A DNA stretch of 64,000 bases from Marinobacter mangrovi (lineage in GTDB: Bacteria > Pseudomonadota > Gammaproteobacteria > Pseudomonadales > Oleiphilaceae), in the NCBI RefSeq assembly GCF_016798325.1, contig NZ_JAERVO010000004.1:248001-312000 (forward strand), in the 5' to 3' direction. The notes under the pieces were generated by a model. That model ran no database searches and had not been told where the DNA came from. It was given only the letters and a program-made list of their open reading frames with translations. Below are positions 51,310 to 60,148 of the stretch, in pieces; position 1 is the stretch's first letter, and the number at the start of each line of letters is the position of its first letter. The translations under genes and the position numbers were made by a program.

Positions 51310-51795
51310 TCAGGACCGATCCGATCCCAAAAGCGGCGCCGTGTCCTGCCAGCCGTCGCCCGCCTCGACCCGAATATCCCGTGCGGTGATCGGCTCGCCG
51401 CATTCCGAGCAGACCATCTGCGGGTGCATGGCGTGACCGCACCCCTTGTGGATGTGCTTGACGGGCGCGCCCCGTTCGTCGGTCATGTGCTTGTCGCCCC
51501 AGTTCACCAGGGTCAGGATCACGGTGTGCAGATCCAGGCCCTTTTCGGTGAGCCGGTACTCTTCCCGGCGGGGGCGTTCCTGGTAAGGCGACTTGCAGAG
51601 CACATCGTGCTCCACCAGCTTTTTCAGACGATCGGTCAGGACATGACGAGTGATGCCCAGGCGGCGCTCGAAAGTCTCGAACCGGCGTACGCCCAGGAAG
51701 CAGTCCCGCAGGATCAGCAGTGTCCAGCGATCGCCCACCACGGACAGGGTCCGGGCCAGTGAACAGGGCTGTTGATCCAGTTCTTCCCAACGCAT
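51310..51795 (-). CDS. HxlR-family transcriptional regulator
   Basis: A 161-residue winged-helix regulator. C11 in QQPCSLARTLSVVGDRWTLLILR is the redox-sensing position of many HxlR proteins; the DNA-binding helix is near TRHVLTDRLKKL, and EEYRLTEKGLDL forms the wing. Unlike short HxlR proteins it has a C-terminal extension with cysteines C119, C129 and C132 (CSEC), which may bind zinc. The next gene, on the other strand, is the SDR operon, and the intergenic region holds GTTC/GAAC palindromes. Confidence 0.9.
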   Translation of the reverse strand: MRWEELDQQPCSLARTLSVVGDRWTLLILRDCFLGVRRFETFERRLGITRHVLTDRLKKLVEHDVLCKSPYQERPRREEYRLTEKGLDLHTVILTLVNWGDKHMTDERGAPVKHIHKGCGHAMHPQMVCSECGEPITARDIRVEAGDGWQDTAPLLGSDRS

Positions 51796-51831
51796 CGAGC
51801 AATATCCTTTGGTGACAGGTGCCTGCAGAAT

Positions 51832-51885
51832 AACTTGACAAGTTCTGTAATGGAACTGACTATTTATCGAGTTCCAAAAAAGAAC
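51832..51885. promoter_or_regulatory. GTTC/GAAC palindromes between hxlR-type gene and the SDR operon
   Basis: Three symmetric units: AACTT-GAC-AAGTT (51832-51844), AGTTC-N7-GAACT (51841-51857) and GTTC-N7-GAAC (51871-51885). They lie in the 129-nt divergent region, overlapping a TTGACA hexamer (51835-51840). Spacing and position suit HxlR operators controlling both directions. Not tested. Confidence 0.5.
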
Positions 51886-51924
51886 CTACAAAAACAGACA
51901 ATAAAGCCCGGGAGGCGAATCGAT

Positions 51925-52677
51925 ATGGAACCGAACACTGGACAGGACAACACGCGCCCCCAGGTCGCCGTGGTCATCGGCGCCGGCGATGCGACCGGCG
52001 GTGCCATTGCCAAACGCTTCGCCCGGGAGGGACTGACGGTGGTCGCCACCCGTCGCCATCGCGACGCATTGGATCCGCTGCTGGAGGACATCCGGCAAGC
52101 CGGCGGAGCGGCCCACGGCTTTGGCTGCGATGCCCGTGACGAGACGGCCATGGTCGAACTGTTCGATCGGATCGAGGCCGATATCGGTGAGGTGGCGCTT
52201 GTCGTCTTCAACATCGGTGCCAACGTTCGCTACTCGATCACCGACACCAGCGCCCGGGTCTATCGCAAGGTCTGGGAAATGGCTGCGTTTGCCGGTTTCC
52301 TGACCGGTCGGGAAGCGGCCCGGGTGATGCTGCCGCGCCACCGGGGAACCGTCATATTCACCGGTGCCACGGCGTCCCTGCGGGGCGGTGCCGGCTTCTC
52401 GGCGTTTTCCGGAGCGAAATTCGCTTTGCGCGCGCTGGCCCAGAGCATGGCCCGGGAACTGGGGCCACAGGGGATCCATGTGGCTCATACGGTCATCGAC
52501 GGCGCCATCGACACGGACTTCATCCGCGACAACTTCCCTGAGCGCTACGCACTGAAAGAACAGGACGGCATTCTCAATCCCGAGCACATCGCCGACCAGT
52601 ACTGGCAATTGCACGGCCAGCCCCGGGACTGCTGGACTCACGAGCTGGACCTGCGCCCCTGGATCGAAACCTTTTGA
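51925..52677 (+). CDS. SDR-fold protein lacking the canonical Ser and Tyr
   Basis: A 250-residue short-chain-dehydrogenase-fold protein. The glycine loop reads GAGDATGG (19-26), the NNAG motif becomes FNIGAN, the Ser position is A148, and the catalytic Tyr is F161 in FSAFSGAKF; K165 is kept. So it cannot use classical SDR chemistry as written. I believe the FSGAKFALRALAQSMAREL form is conserved in this subgroup, so the change is old rather than damage. GGGAGG precedes the ATG at 51925. It is first in a four-nucleotide-overlap-rich operon with an isomerase and a thioesterase. Confidence 0.85.
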   Translation: MEPNTGQDNTRPQVAVVIGAGDATGGAIAKRFAREGLTVVATRRHRDALDPLLEDIRQAGGAAHGFGCDARDETAMVELFDRIEADIGEVALVVFNIGANVRYSITDTSARVYRKVWEMAAFAGFLTGREAARVMLPRHRGTVIFTGATASLRGGAGFSAFSGAKFALRALAQSMARELGPQGIHVAHTVIDGAIDTDFIRDNFPERYALKEQDGILNPEHIADQYWQLHGQPRDCWTHELDLRPWIETF

Positions 52678-52688
52678 GGAACCTGACC

Positions 52689-53297
52689 ATGAATCCCGTC
52701 ATCGACGTGTATTTCGACATCGGCAGCCCGGCCAGCTATCTCGCCTGGACCCAGTTGCCAACCCTGGCAGACCGCCACCAGGCCCGCCTCAACTGGCGCC
52801 CCATGCTGCTGGGCGCCGTGTTCCAGGCCACCGGGAACCAGTCACCGGTGATGATTCCGGCCAAGGGGCGCTACATGCACATGGACTTCCGGCGATTTGC
52901 CGACCGCTATGGCGTGCCGTTCAACATGAACCCCCATTTCCCGATCAACACCCTGACCCTGATGCGCGGCGCGGTTGCTTTTCTCGACACGCCGCGGTTC
53001 GATGACTACCTGACCGCCGTGTTCAAAGCGATGTGGGTCGATCGTAAGAACATGACCGATCCTGACGTCGTGGCCAGTGTCTGGTCGGACGCGGGTTTTG
53101 ATCCGAAGGCGGTGATGGATCAGTGCAACGCGGCGACCGTCAAGCAGCGGCTCAAGGCGATGACGGACGAGGCGATCGACAAGGGCGTCTTCGGGGCGCC
53201 GACGCTGTTTGTCGGGGACGAGATGTTTTTCGGGCAGGACCGGCTCTGGCAGGTCGAGCAGGTCCTCCAGAGCAATACCGAGAAGGACCATTCATGA
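52689..53297 (+). CDS. 2-hydroxychromene-2-carboxylate isomerase / kappa-GST-like
   Basis: A 202-residue DsbA-fold protein of the HCCA-isomerase (NahD) family. It begins VYFDIGSPASYLAW, with a Ser at the glutathione-activating position (S13). Then PMLLGAVFQATGNQSP, and the closing DKGVFGAPTLFVGDEMFFGQDRLWQVEQVL is a family hallmark. NahD-type enzymes isomerise hydroxychromene carboxylate in naphthalene degradation, using glutathione; many relatives act on other aromatics. It starts 11 nt after the SDR stop, with GAGGA upstream. Its stop overlaps the thioesterase start (ATGA). Confidence 0.9.
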   Translation: MNPVIDVYFDIGSPASYLAWTQLPTLADRHQARLNWRPMLLGAVFQATGNQSPVMIPAKGRYMHMDFRRFADRYGVPFNMNPHFPINTLTLMRGAVAFLDTPRFDDYLTAVFKAMWVDRKNMTDPDVVASVWSDAGFDPKAVMDQCNAATVKQRLKAMTDEAIDKGVFGAPTLFVGDEMFFGQDRLWQVEQVLQSNTEKDHS

Positions 53298-54118
53298 CTG
53301 AACAAGCCCATTCCCATGTTTTCGATCAATCCATCGCCCTGGAGCGGACCGGCGACGACCGCTGGCAGGGGCGTTTCCCGCCGGCGTACGCGAACATGGT
53401 CGGGCCGTTTGGCGGCGTGATTGCCGCGACCCTGCTGAACGGCGTTCTCAACCACCCCGATCGCCTGGGGGATCCGGTGTCCATGACCGTCAATTTCGCC
53501 GGCCCCATCGCGGACGATCATTTCGACGTGGTGACGCGACCCTGTCGCACCAACCGCTCCACCCAGCACTGGATGATCGAACTGACCCAGGGCGGCGAAA
53601 CGGCCGTGACCGCTACGGTCTTGACCGGTGTTCGCCGGGACAGCTGGGAAGGCAGCGATGTCGGCATGCCGGACGATGTGCCGCCATTCGATCAGGTGGA
53701 GCCGTTCGATGCCGGCCTCAGCCTGCCTTGGGTGGCCAATTACGATCTGCGCATCATCGACGGCGGTTTCGATCCCACCGGCAAGACCCCGGAGCAGCCC
53801 CACGGCGCCTCACGTCTCTGGGTTCGGGACAAGCCGGCCCGACCGCTGGATTTCGCCTCGCTGATGGCGATCAGTGACTGCTTCTTCCCGCGGATCTTTA
53901 TACGACGCCAGGAACGGATGCCGGCGGGCACCGTCTCCCTGACCACCTATTTCCACGCCGATGGCGAGACGCTGGCCCAGCAGGGCGAGCAGCCCATCCT
54001 GGCCGAAGCCCGTGCCCAGCGTTACTTCAAGAGTTACTTCGACCAGAGCGCCGAGCTCTGGGGCGCCAACGGGCAGTTGCTGGCCACCACCCATCAGATC
54101 GTCTATTACAAAGGGTAG
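53294..54118 (+). CDS. Acyl-CoA thioesterase-like double hotdog protein
   Basis: A 274-residue protein that folds as two hotdog domains of the TesB / acyl-CoA thioesterase type: PAYANMVGPFGGVIAATLLN with the first helix, PVSMTVNFAGPI, and a second copy around LDFASLMAISDCFFPRIFI and VSLTTYFH. AYANMVGPFGG is the usual ligand loop. It overlaps the isomerase stop by 4 nt (ATGA). As the last gene of the HxlR-controlled operon it probably cleaves a CoA thioester formed from the product of the other two enzymes. Confidence 0.87.
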   Translation: MTEQAHSHVFDQSIALERTGDDRWQGRFPPAYANMVGPFGGVIAATLLNGVLNHPDRLGDPVSMTVNFAGPIADDHFDVVTRPCRTNRSTQHWMIELTQGGETAVTATVLTGVRRDSWEGSDVGMPDDVPPFDQVEPFDAGLSLPWVANYDLRIIDGGFDPTGKTPEQPHGASRLWVRDKPARPLDFASLMAISDCFFPRIFIRRQERMPAGTVSLTTYFHADGETLAQQGEQPILAEARAQRYFKSYFDQSAELWGANGQLLATTHQIVYYKG

Positions 54119-54217
54119 GCTCGCGGGGAACCGCGGCAGCGGCAGATGATCCAAATGGCCGGAGGTAAGCGGCTTATGGGCAGCGTCCGGCGGAGAACCG
54201 GCTCAATTGGGACGACG

Positions 54218-54640
54218 ATGAGGATCACCGTCGCCCTGGCGGCGGGACTGGTAATGGCCGGTTGCCAGACCGCCGGGGTGCGTCCTTTCGACGGGGCGGT
54301 GGGCTATACGTTCGAGAACCAGTCCGGGGCATGGCACGTCAGTTATACCGATGCCATCACCCTGGACTGGCAGATTCTTGAGGAAGGCGCGTTGGCGGCC
54401 TGCGCCCGGGAGACCGGCCGGGCCGTGGATTCATTGCGGCTGGTCGATGTCGGTCGGAATGAATTTTCCCGTAACGTACCCGTATCCGTCTCCTATCCCG
54501 CCGGGGTCATCACCACGCCGACCGGGGGCAACGGTAGCGCCGTCGCGCGCCCGGAAACGCCGCAAACGTTCAACCAGACCGTGCAGGTCACCCGGCGGAT
54601 GGCGTTTCGTCAGGTCACCGCCGTCTGTCAGACGGTCTGA
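54218..54640 (+). CDS. Hypothetical lipoprotein
   Basis: A 140-residue protein whose first 16 residues end in the lipobox VMAGC (C16). The mature part contains FDGAVGYTFENQSGAWHVSY and a short basic end. I do not recognise the family. GGGACG before the ATG at 54218 is a possible ribosome site; a longer frame from 54146 lacks a plausible signal peptide. Its end overlaps the convergent amino-acid transporter ATPase gene by 13 nt. Confidence 0.6.
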   Translation: MRITVALAAGLVMAGCQTAGVRPFDGAVGYTFENQSGAWHVSYTDAITLDWQILEEGALAACARETGRAVDSLRLVDVGRNEFSRNVPVSVSYPAGVITTPTGGNGSAVARPETPQTFNQTVQVTRRMAFRQVTAVCQTV

Positions 54641-55374
54641 TCCGGCAGCACCTTGCGCAGGAAATCCCGCGTTCGCGGATCCTGCGGGTTGGAGAACAGC
54701 TCCGACGGCGGGCCCTGTTCCACGATGCGACCACCATCCACGAAGATCACCCGGTCAGCCACGTCTCTGGCAAAACTCATCTCGTGGGTGACCACCACCA
54801 TCGTCTGGTGCTCGCTGGCCAGTTGCTTCATCAGGCCCAGCACTTCCTCGACCCATTCCGGATCCAGCGACGAGGTGGGCTCATCGAACAGGATAACCTC
54901 GGCGCCGGTGGCCATGGCCCGGCCGATGCCGACCCGCTGTTGCTGGCCGCCGGACAGGGACGCCGGATAAGCCTCGGCCTTGTCGCCCAGGCCGATGCGC
55001 TGGAGAATCTCGCGGGCCTTCTCGCGCGCTTTTTCCTTGGGCCACTTGTCCACCACGATCAGTCGCTCGGCAATGTTGTCCAGCGCGTTCTTGTTGGCGA
55101 ACAGGGCGTAGTTCTGGAACACGAAGGCCGTGCGGCGGCGCAGGGCCAGGATGTCCTTGCGCGAGGTGGAGCAGGCGTCGACAGTCAGGTCGCCCACGGT
55201 GATCTCGCCGGCCGTTGGCTTTTCCAGGAAGTTGATGCAGCGCAGCAGGGTCGACTTGCCGGTGCCGGAAGGACCGATCACCACCACGATCTCGCCCTTG
55301 GCGATGTCCAGGTCAATCCCGTCGAGCACGGTTTGTCTGCCGTACACCTTGCGCAGTCCTTTCAGTCGGATCAT
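54628..55374 (-). CDS. Amino-acid ABC transporter ATPase (cystine-type)
   Basis: A 248-residue polar-amino-acid importer ATPase. Walker A GPSGTGKST (about 33-41), AFVFQNYALFANK, signature LSGGQQQR, Walker B ILFDEPTSSLDPE, and the H-loop VVTHEMSFA are present, with the typical IKGLRKVYG opening. The permease gene immediately upstream overlaps it by 4 nt, and the binding-protein gene is next, so the set is a three-gene importer. The binding protein suggests cystine. Confidence 0.95.
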   Translation of the reverse strand: MIRLKGLRKVYGRQTVLDGIDLDIAKGEIVVVIGPSGTGKSTLLRCINFLEKPTAGEITVGDLTVDACSTSRKDILALRRRTAFVFQNYALFANKNALDNIAERLIVVDKWPKEKAREKAREILQRIGLGDKAEAYPASLSGGQQQRVGIGRAMATGAEVILFDEPTSSLDPEWVEEVLGLMKQLASEHQTMVVVTHEMSFARDVADRVIFVDGGRIVEQGPPSELFSNPQDPRTRDFLRKVLPDQTV

Positions 55375-56045
55375 CGGCTATAGGCCTTGTTCAGTCGGTG
55401 TTCCAGATAGCGCTGCAGCCAGGACAGCATTTCCACGATCACCCAGTAGATGATGGCGACGATGATGAACGCCTCGAAGTAGAGGAAGCTGCCGGCCGCC
55501 TCTTTCTGGGTGGCGCCCATCAGTTCCGTCACGCCCAGGGTAAAGGCCAGCGAGGTCGCCTTGATCATGTCGATGAAGTAGTTCATCAGTGTCGGCACGG
55601 CAATGCGGGTCGCCTGCGGCAGGATGATGCGCCGCATCAGTTGGGCGTTGGTCATGCCGATCGACAGGGCTGCTTCGGTCTGGCTGCGGTCCACGCCGAC
55701 GATCGCCGCGCGGATCGACTCTGCCATGTACGCCGAGAAGTGCATGGTCAGGCCCATGATGGTCGCTGTAATGCCGTTGATGGCGGTCAGCGAGCTGACC
55801 AGTTGGGGCAGGCCGTAGTAGAACAGGAACAGCTGCACCAGCAGCGGAGTGCCGCGGAAGAAGGAGATGAACAACATGGTGAACCGGTTCAGTACCGGCA
55901 CCTTCAACACCCGGATGACCGCCAACAGGCAGGCGAGGATCAGCGCCAGCACCATGCCGGCGGCGGCCATCTCCAGGGTCAGGGGCAGATACTTCAGCAG
56001 TACCGGTATCAGCCCCAGCATGTAGTCGAAATCTAGAACATTCAT
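55371..56045 (-). CDS. Amino-acid ABC transporter permease
   Basis: A 224-residue inner-membrane permease with about five spans. The EAA-type loop contacting the ATPase reads EAALSIGMTNAQLMRRIILPQA (about residues 123-144), and the N-terminus has the common opening PLTLEMAAAGMVLALILA. FFRGTPLLVQLFLFYYGLP is typical of the HisM/TcyL family. It works as a homodimer with the ATPase and the periplasmic binding protein. It overlaps the ATPase gene by 4 nt (ATGA) and starts 14 nt after the binding-protein stop. The other reading frame over this gene is not real. Confidence 0.94.
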   Translation of the reverse strand: MNVLDFDYMLGLIPVLLKYLPLTLEMAAAGMVLALILACLLAVIRVLKVPVLNRFTMLFISFFRGTPLLVQLFLFYYGLPQLVSSLTAINGITATIMGLTMHFSAYMAESIRAAIVGVDRSQTEAALSIGMTNAQLMRRIILPQATRIAVPTLMNYFIDMIKATSLAFTLGVTELMGATQKEAAGSFLYFEAFIIVAIIYWVIVEMLSWLQRYLEHRLNKAYSR

Positions 56046-56059
56046 TCAACCGTCCCGGT

Positions 56060-56818
56060 TCAGGGTGTGGTGATATCGGTCCCGAACCAGGATTCGGAGA
56101 TGGCCTTCAGGGTGCCGTCTTCCCGCAGTTTGGTGATGGCCTGGTCCACCTCGTCCCGCAGGGCGCGGCCGTCCTCGGTATCGCGGAACGGGTAGGCGTT
56201 GCTGATGCTGGAAAAGGTCGGGCCGGCCAGGGCCAAAGGCAGCGGCTTTTCCTTGATGATCTGGCTGGCGCTGACGCGGTCCATCACGAAGGCGTCGACA
56301 CGGCCCAGGGCGGTGTCCTGCTCCAGATTGCTTTCGTAGGTGCGGATGTCGATCTGGTCCGAGTAGGGCAGGTCGCGCAGCAGGGCTTCGTAGTTGGAGC
56401 CCAGGTTGACGGCCACGCTTTTGCCTTTGAGGTCTTCCACACTGTGGATGCTGTCGTTGCCTTTCTTGACCACCACCTGCGCGCCGTCATAGACGTACGG
56501 CTGGGTGAAGACGTATTTCTGCTTGCGCTCGTCGGTGATGGTGATCTGGTTGGCGACGGTATCGATGCGACCGGATTCCAGCAGCCCGAACAGGCCGGAG
56601 AACGCCGCCGTGCGGTACTCCACCTTGCGTCCCAGTTCCTTGCCGATGGCGTTCATGACGTCCACTTCAAAGCCCTGCAACTTGTCGTTTTCCACAAACG
56701 TGAAGGGGAAGTAGCGGCCGGACATGCCGACCCTCAGTGGATCCTTGTCCTGGGCAAAGGTCATGGGGCTGGCGATGAGCGCCACCGCGGCCAAAAGGCT
56801 CAGCAATACAGTTTTCAT
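56060..56818 (-). CDS. Periplasmic amino-acid (cystine-type) binding protein
   Basis: A 252-residue family 3 solute-binding protein. Signal peptide about 1-22 (LLAAVALIASPMTFAQ). The ligand-binding domain has GFEVDVMNAIGKEL, GRIDTVANQITITDERKQKY and DLKGKSVAVNLGSNYE, and it closes with LREDGTLKAISESWFG. NQITITDERK and the NLGSNYE segment match the cystine-binding FliY/TcyJ group most closely; other amino acids are possible. GGGAGAA precedes the ATG. It is the first gene of the importer operon, and translation is in the order binding protein, permease, ATPase. Confidence 0.93.
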   Translation of the reverse strand: MKTVLLSLLAAVALIASPMTFAQDKDPLRVGMSGRYFPFTFVENDKLQGFEVDVMNAIGKELGRKVEYRTAAFSGLFGLLESGRIDTVANQITITDERKQKYVFTQPYVYDGAQVVVKKGNDSIHSVEDLKGKSVAVNLGSNYEALLRDLPYSDQIDIRTYESNLEQDTALGRVDAFVMDRVSASQIIKEKPLPLALAGPTFSSISNAYPFRDTEDGRALRDEVDQAITKLREDGTLKAISESWFGTDITTP

Positions 56819-56866
56819 GGTGTTCTCCCTATTCCTTGTCGGCAGAAAAAGACGCGAACGTCAGAT

Positions 56867-57481
56867 TTACGAGCCCTGGAGCGCTTTGTACCAGAATTGC
56901 ATGGGCTTTTCGGTTGGCCCGGGGTCTCCGATATCCGTCCACGTATAGCGGGTTTCAAGCCCGGGTACGGGGTAATACCCACGCCGTTGCCAGAAAGCAT
57001 CCAACGGTTCGTAATCTGCAGGCCTGGCCGGGTGGTCCTGTGGCCGGACAACGGCACAGAAAACGGCCTGGCGAAAACCGGCCTCGCGGGCATGCCGCTC
57101 GCGCTCATCGAAGAAAGCCACGCCCAAGCCTTGTCCCCGATAATCGCCGAGCAGGACGGATTCGCCATAGTAGAAAATATCGTCCGGATTCCAGCCGACA
57201 TCAACAAACGGCTGGCGGAAGGCATCGTCCTCATCGGCCATGGGGATGCCGGTGGAAGCGCCGACGATGCGTTCGCCGTCACGGGCAATCACGCAAATCG
57301 AGCCAGCAGAGCGGGCGTAGGTGCGCAGGTACTGGCGCTCGTAGTCGGCGTTGCCGTCGTAGAGATAGGGAAAATCGCGGAAGACGGTCATGCGCAGGTC
57401 GGCCAGCGCGTCCAGGTGGTCCAGCAGGTCGGCGCCCTGCAGTGTCTCGAGTGTTACGGCCATTGGTCGGTCCCGTTCCAT
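56867..57481 (-). CDS. GNAT-family N-acetyltransferase
   Basis: A 204-residue protein with the GNAT acetyl-CoA motif LLGDYRGQGLGVAFFDERERHAREAG (motif A, R-x2-G-x-G/A in YRGQGLG) near residue 115, and CVIARDGERIVGAS before it. It ends in a Trp-rich region (ETRYTWTDIGDPGP). The substrate is unknown; members act on peptides, polyamines or antibiotics. The start is either 57481 or an ATG six codons in; neither has a strong ribosome site. It is transcribed toward the cystine importer, 48 nt upstream of it. Confidence 0.88.
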   Translation of the reverse strand: MERDRPMAVTLETLQGADLLDHLDALADLRMTVFRDFPYLYDGNADYERQYLRTYARSAGSICVIARDGERIVGASTGIPMADEDDAFRQPFVDVGWNPDDIFYYGESVLLGDYRGQGLGVAFFDERERHAREAGFRQAVFCAVVRPQDHPARPADYEPLDAFWQRRGYYPVPGLETRYTWTDIGDPGPTEKPMQFWYKALQGS

Positions 57482-57547
57482 CCGGTTGAATCGGTGTCCA
57501 GTGCACTAGCCATGGATGTGATAGCGCGTGTCCTGGGTTTCAACCCT

Positions 57548-59398
57548 TTAGAGCGCCGATCGCAGGGGATTTGAGTGAAGCGACCGCAGTTGGTCAATGG
57601 GCACCGGCTTGCTGAACAGGTAGCCTTGCAGCAGTTCACAACCCTGCTGCTGTAGCCACTGACGCTGGTCTTCCGTCTCCACCCCTTCCGCCACGACTTC
57701 CATACCGAGACCGCGGGCCAGACCCAGAATCGACAGGGTGATGGCTATGTCGTCGGCATCGTCGGGGATATCGCGGATGAAAGACCGGTCGATTTTCAGC
57801 CGTGAGAAGGGCAGATGCTTGAGGCGGGACAGGGAGGAGTAGCCGGTTCCGAAGTCGTCGATGGACAGCCTGGAGCCCAGCGCGACCAGCTCATTCAGGG
57901 TGGCCTGCATGCTCTTGGAGTCACCTTTGATGGCGTCCTCGGTGACCTCAAACTGCAGTTCACTGCCGGCAACGCCGTACTGTTCCAGCATCTCCTGGAC
58001 CTGCCGCGGCAGGCGATCGTCCATCACCTGTTCGGCCGCCAGGTTGATCGCCGTAATAGGCAACGGGTTGCCGCGGCTGGCTGCTTGTTGTCGGTCCTGG
58101 CAGACGCGTCGCAGCACGACCTCCCCCAGATCCTGCATCAAGCCGGCGTTGCGGGCCACGTCGAGGAATTCGATGGGTGCCATCCAGCCCTGTTCGGGGT
58201 GGTGCCAGCGCACCAGGGCCTCGATGCTCACCATGTGGGCGTCGCCGGTGTTCACGATGGGCTGATAGAACACGTCCAGCGCGTTGTTCTGGATGGCCTG
58301 ACGCAGCTCGCCTTCCAGTACGAACCGGGACCGCGCGGTGGAATGGATTTCAGAACTGAAGGCCTGCATCCGCGCCCGACCGTTTTCTTTGGCGTGATAC
58401 ATGGCGGCTTCGGCACTGCGCAGCAACGACTCGGTATCGCCGCCGTCCTCGGGGTAACGGCAAACGCCGAGGCTGGCGGTCATGCGCAGGGTGCGGTCAT
58501 CGATGACGAGTGGGTCGCTGATGCAATGCTGGATCTGGTGGATGACGTAATCGATGCGGTCGCTGTCCGTGTTGGTGCGGATGAGTACGGCAAATTCGTC
58601 GCCACCGACCCGGGCGACCTTGTCACGCCCGTTCAGGTAGAGGCTGCGCAGCCGATTGGCAATCTCGGCGATAACCCGGTTACCGCCGGCGGCCCCCATA
58701 CCGTCGTTAACACTTTTGAGCCGGTCGAGATCGATCCAGATCAGGGCGAATCCCTCACCGGCGCGCTGCCGCATTTTCTGGATCAGGTGCAGCACACGCT
58801 CGCGAAAGGACTGCAGATTGGGCAGGCCGGTCAGGCTGTCAAAGTGGGTCACGTAGGCGAGCTGCTTCTGGGAGCGGATCCACGCTTCGTGGGTATTGAT
58901 CAGGCTGATGGTGTCGGCGATGGCGGTCGCGAATGAGATTTCGGGCAGGGTCCAGGTTCGTCGTCGCAGGGATTCCAGGCAAATCACCCCGCTGAGCCGG
59001 CCACCGTCGAAGATCGGTGCATCCAGTAGGGAATGAATCCCCAGCGGCTCGAAGTAGGTTTCGTTGAACGCGGCTGTGCGCGGGTCATTGTGGGCCTCGC
59101 TGGCATCAATGACACGTGCGGTCCTGAGTGCCCGGAAGTAAGCGGGGTTGTCGCTTTCCACCAACGCGATCGGTTGGTAGTCGTGACCGCCTTCGAGCCG
59201 GTACAGGGCCTCGCTGTCAATGCGGTCGCCCGTTGCATTCATCTGCCAGATACTGACCCGGTCGACCTGTAATAGCTGGCCGGCAAGGTCGCTGAGTGAA
59301 GCCAGCTTCCGGCTGCGGTTGTCGCCGATGAAGTCCGGGCTGTGGCTGAGCTTCAACAGCGCTTCGTGAAATTCAATGAATGTTTTATTCTGGGACAT
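57548..59398 (-). CDS. GAF-GGDEF-EAL cyclic-di-GMP protein
   Basis: A 616-residue three-domain regulator. GAF sensor (about 15-165), GGDEF domain with intact GGDEF (265-269) and no RxxD inhibitory site before it (N at the first position), then an EAL domain with EAL (393-395) and DDFGTGYSS near residue 519. It may make or degrade c-di-GMP, or use one domain as regulator. The ATG at 59398 follows a TTG; neither has a strong ribosome site. No obvious operon partner. Confidence 0.93.
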   Translation of the reverse strand: MSQNKTFIEFHEALLKLSHSPDFIGDNRSRKLASLSDLAGQLLQVDRVSIWQMNATGDRIDSEALYRLEGGHDYQPIALVESDNPAYFRALRTARVIDASEAHNDPRTAAFNETYFEPLGIHSLLDAPIFDGGRLSGVICLESLRRRTWTLPEISFATAIADTISLINTHEAWIRSQKQLAYVTHFDSLTGLPNLQSFRERVLHLIQKMRQRAGEGFALIWIDLDRLKSVNDGMGAAGGNRVIAEIANRLRSLYLNGRDKVARVGGDEFAVLIRTNTDSDRIDYVIHQIQHCISDPLVIDDRTLRMTASLGVCRYPEDGGDTESLLRSAEAAMYHAKENGRARMQAFSSEIHSTARSRFVLEGELRQAIQNNALDVFYQPIVNTGDAHMVSIEALVRWHHPEQGWMAPIEFLDVARNAGLMQDLGEVVLRRVCQDRQQAASRGNPLPITAINLAAEQVMDDRLPRQVQEMLEQYGVAGSELQFEVTEDAIKGDSKSMQATLNELVALGSRLSIDDFGTGYSSLSRLKHLPFSRLKIDRSFIRDIPDDADDIAITLSILGLARGLGMEVVAEGVETEDQRQWLQQQGCELLQGYLFSKPVPIDQLRSLHSNPLRSAL

Positions 59399-59567
59399 CA
59401 ATGCGTTACCAGCACCAGATTCTAAAAACGGGCGTTATGGAGCCCTTTGCTGACACACCGGCCTACGGGGTTCACAATTGTCCTAATAATGGCAACGCCC
59501 TCGCAGTCTGTCCAACCGGGGCGCTCAAGTCTCAAGTGTAGCCGTTCACAATACGTCAGGAGGTTTT

Positions 59568-59990
59568 ATGGGCTGGCACCAGAACACCATCACGCTCGAC
59601 CCGAAGCCACGCGGCTTTCATCTCGTGACCCGCGATGTGTTGGCGCAGCTGCCGGCGCTGTCGGATTGCCGCATCGGCCTGCTGCACCTGTTCATCCAGC
59701 ACACCTCGGCGTCGCTGGCGGTCAACGAAAACGCCGATCCGGACGTACGCGGCGACCTGGAGCGGCATTTCAACGTGATGGTCCCGGAGAACGCGCCGCA
59801 CTACGAGCACACGATGGAAGGGCCCGATGACATGCCGGCCCACATCAAAAACGTGCTGATCGGACCCTCCCTGACCCTGCCGGTTCGCGATGGCCGACCG
59901 GTGCTGGGTACCTGGCAGGGCATCTATCTGTGCGAGCATCGGGACCACGGCGGCGCGCGCCGGATCGTGGCGACCCTGCAAGGGGAGTGA
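59568..59990 (+). CDS. YjbQ/UPF0047-family protein
   Basis: A 140-residue protein of the YjbQ family. [43 protein letters not shown] and [16 protein letters not shown] are diagnostic. The His, Asn and Glu residues form the metal site seen in family structures. A thiamine-phosphate synthase-like side activity has been reported for some members. AGGAGG precedes the ATG. Monocistronic. Confidence 0.94.
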   Translation: MGWHQNTITLDPKPRGFHLVTRDVLAQLPALSDCRIGLLHLFIQHTSASLAVNENADPDVRGDLERHFNVMVPENAPHYEHTMEGPDDMPAHIKNVLIGPSLTLPVRDGRPVLGTWQGIYLCEHRDHGGARRIVATLQGE

Positions 59991-60148
59991 AAGCGGTTTC
60001 AGGAGGCCCATTTTGCGTTTGGTTGACGTTTCTGTTGTCCAATAAAACAACTTATTACAAAAACAAGCTATTTCAGGTTGTCAGCTGATCCATACTAAGT
60101 CAGTAATAAAGCGCGTCGATCGCATAACAAGAATGACACAGGCGGCCT

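Noticed and set aside
55378-56049. A second minus-strand frame overlapping the amino-acid permease
   Set aside because: It is out of frame with the permease, which has the EAA loop, membrane spans and the coupled ATGA junction.
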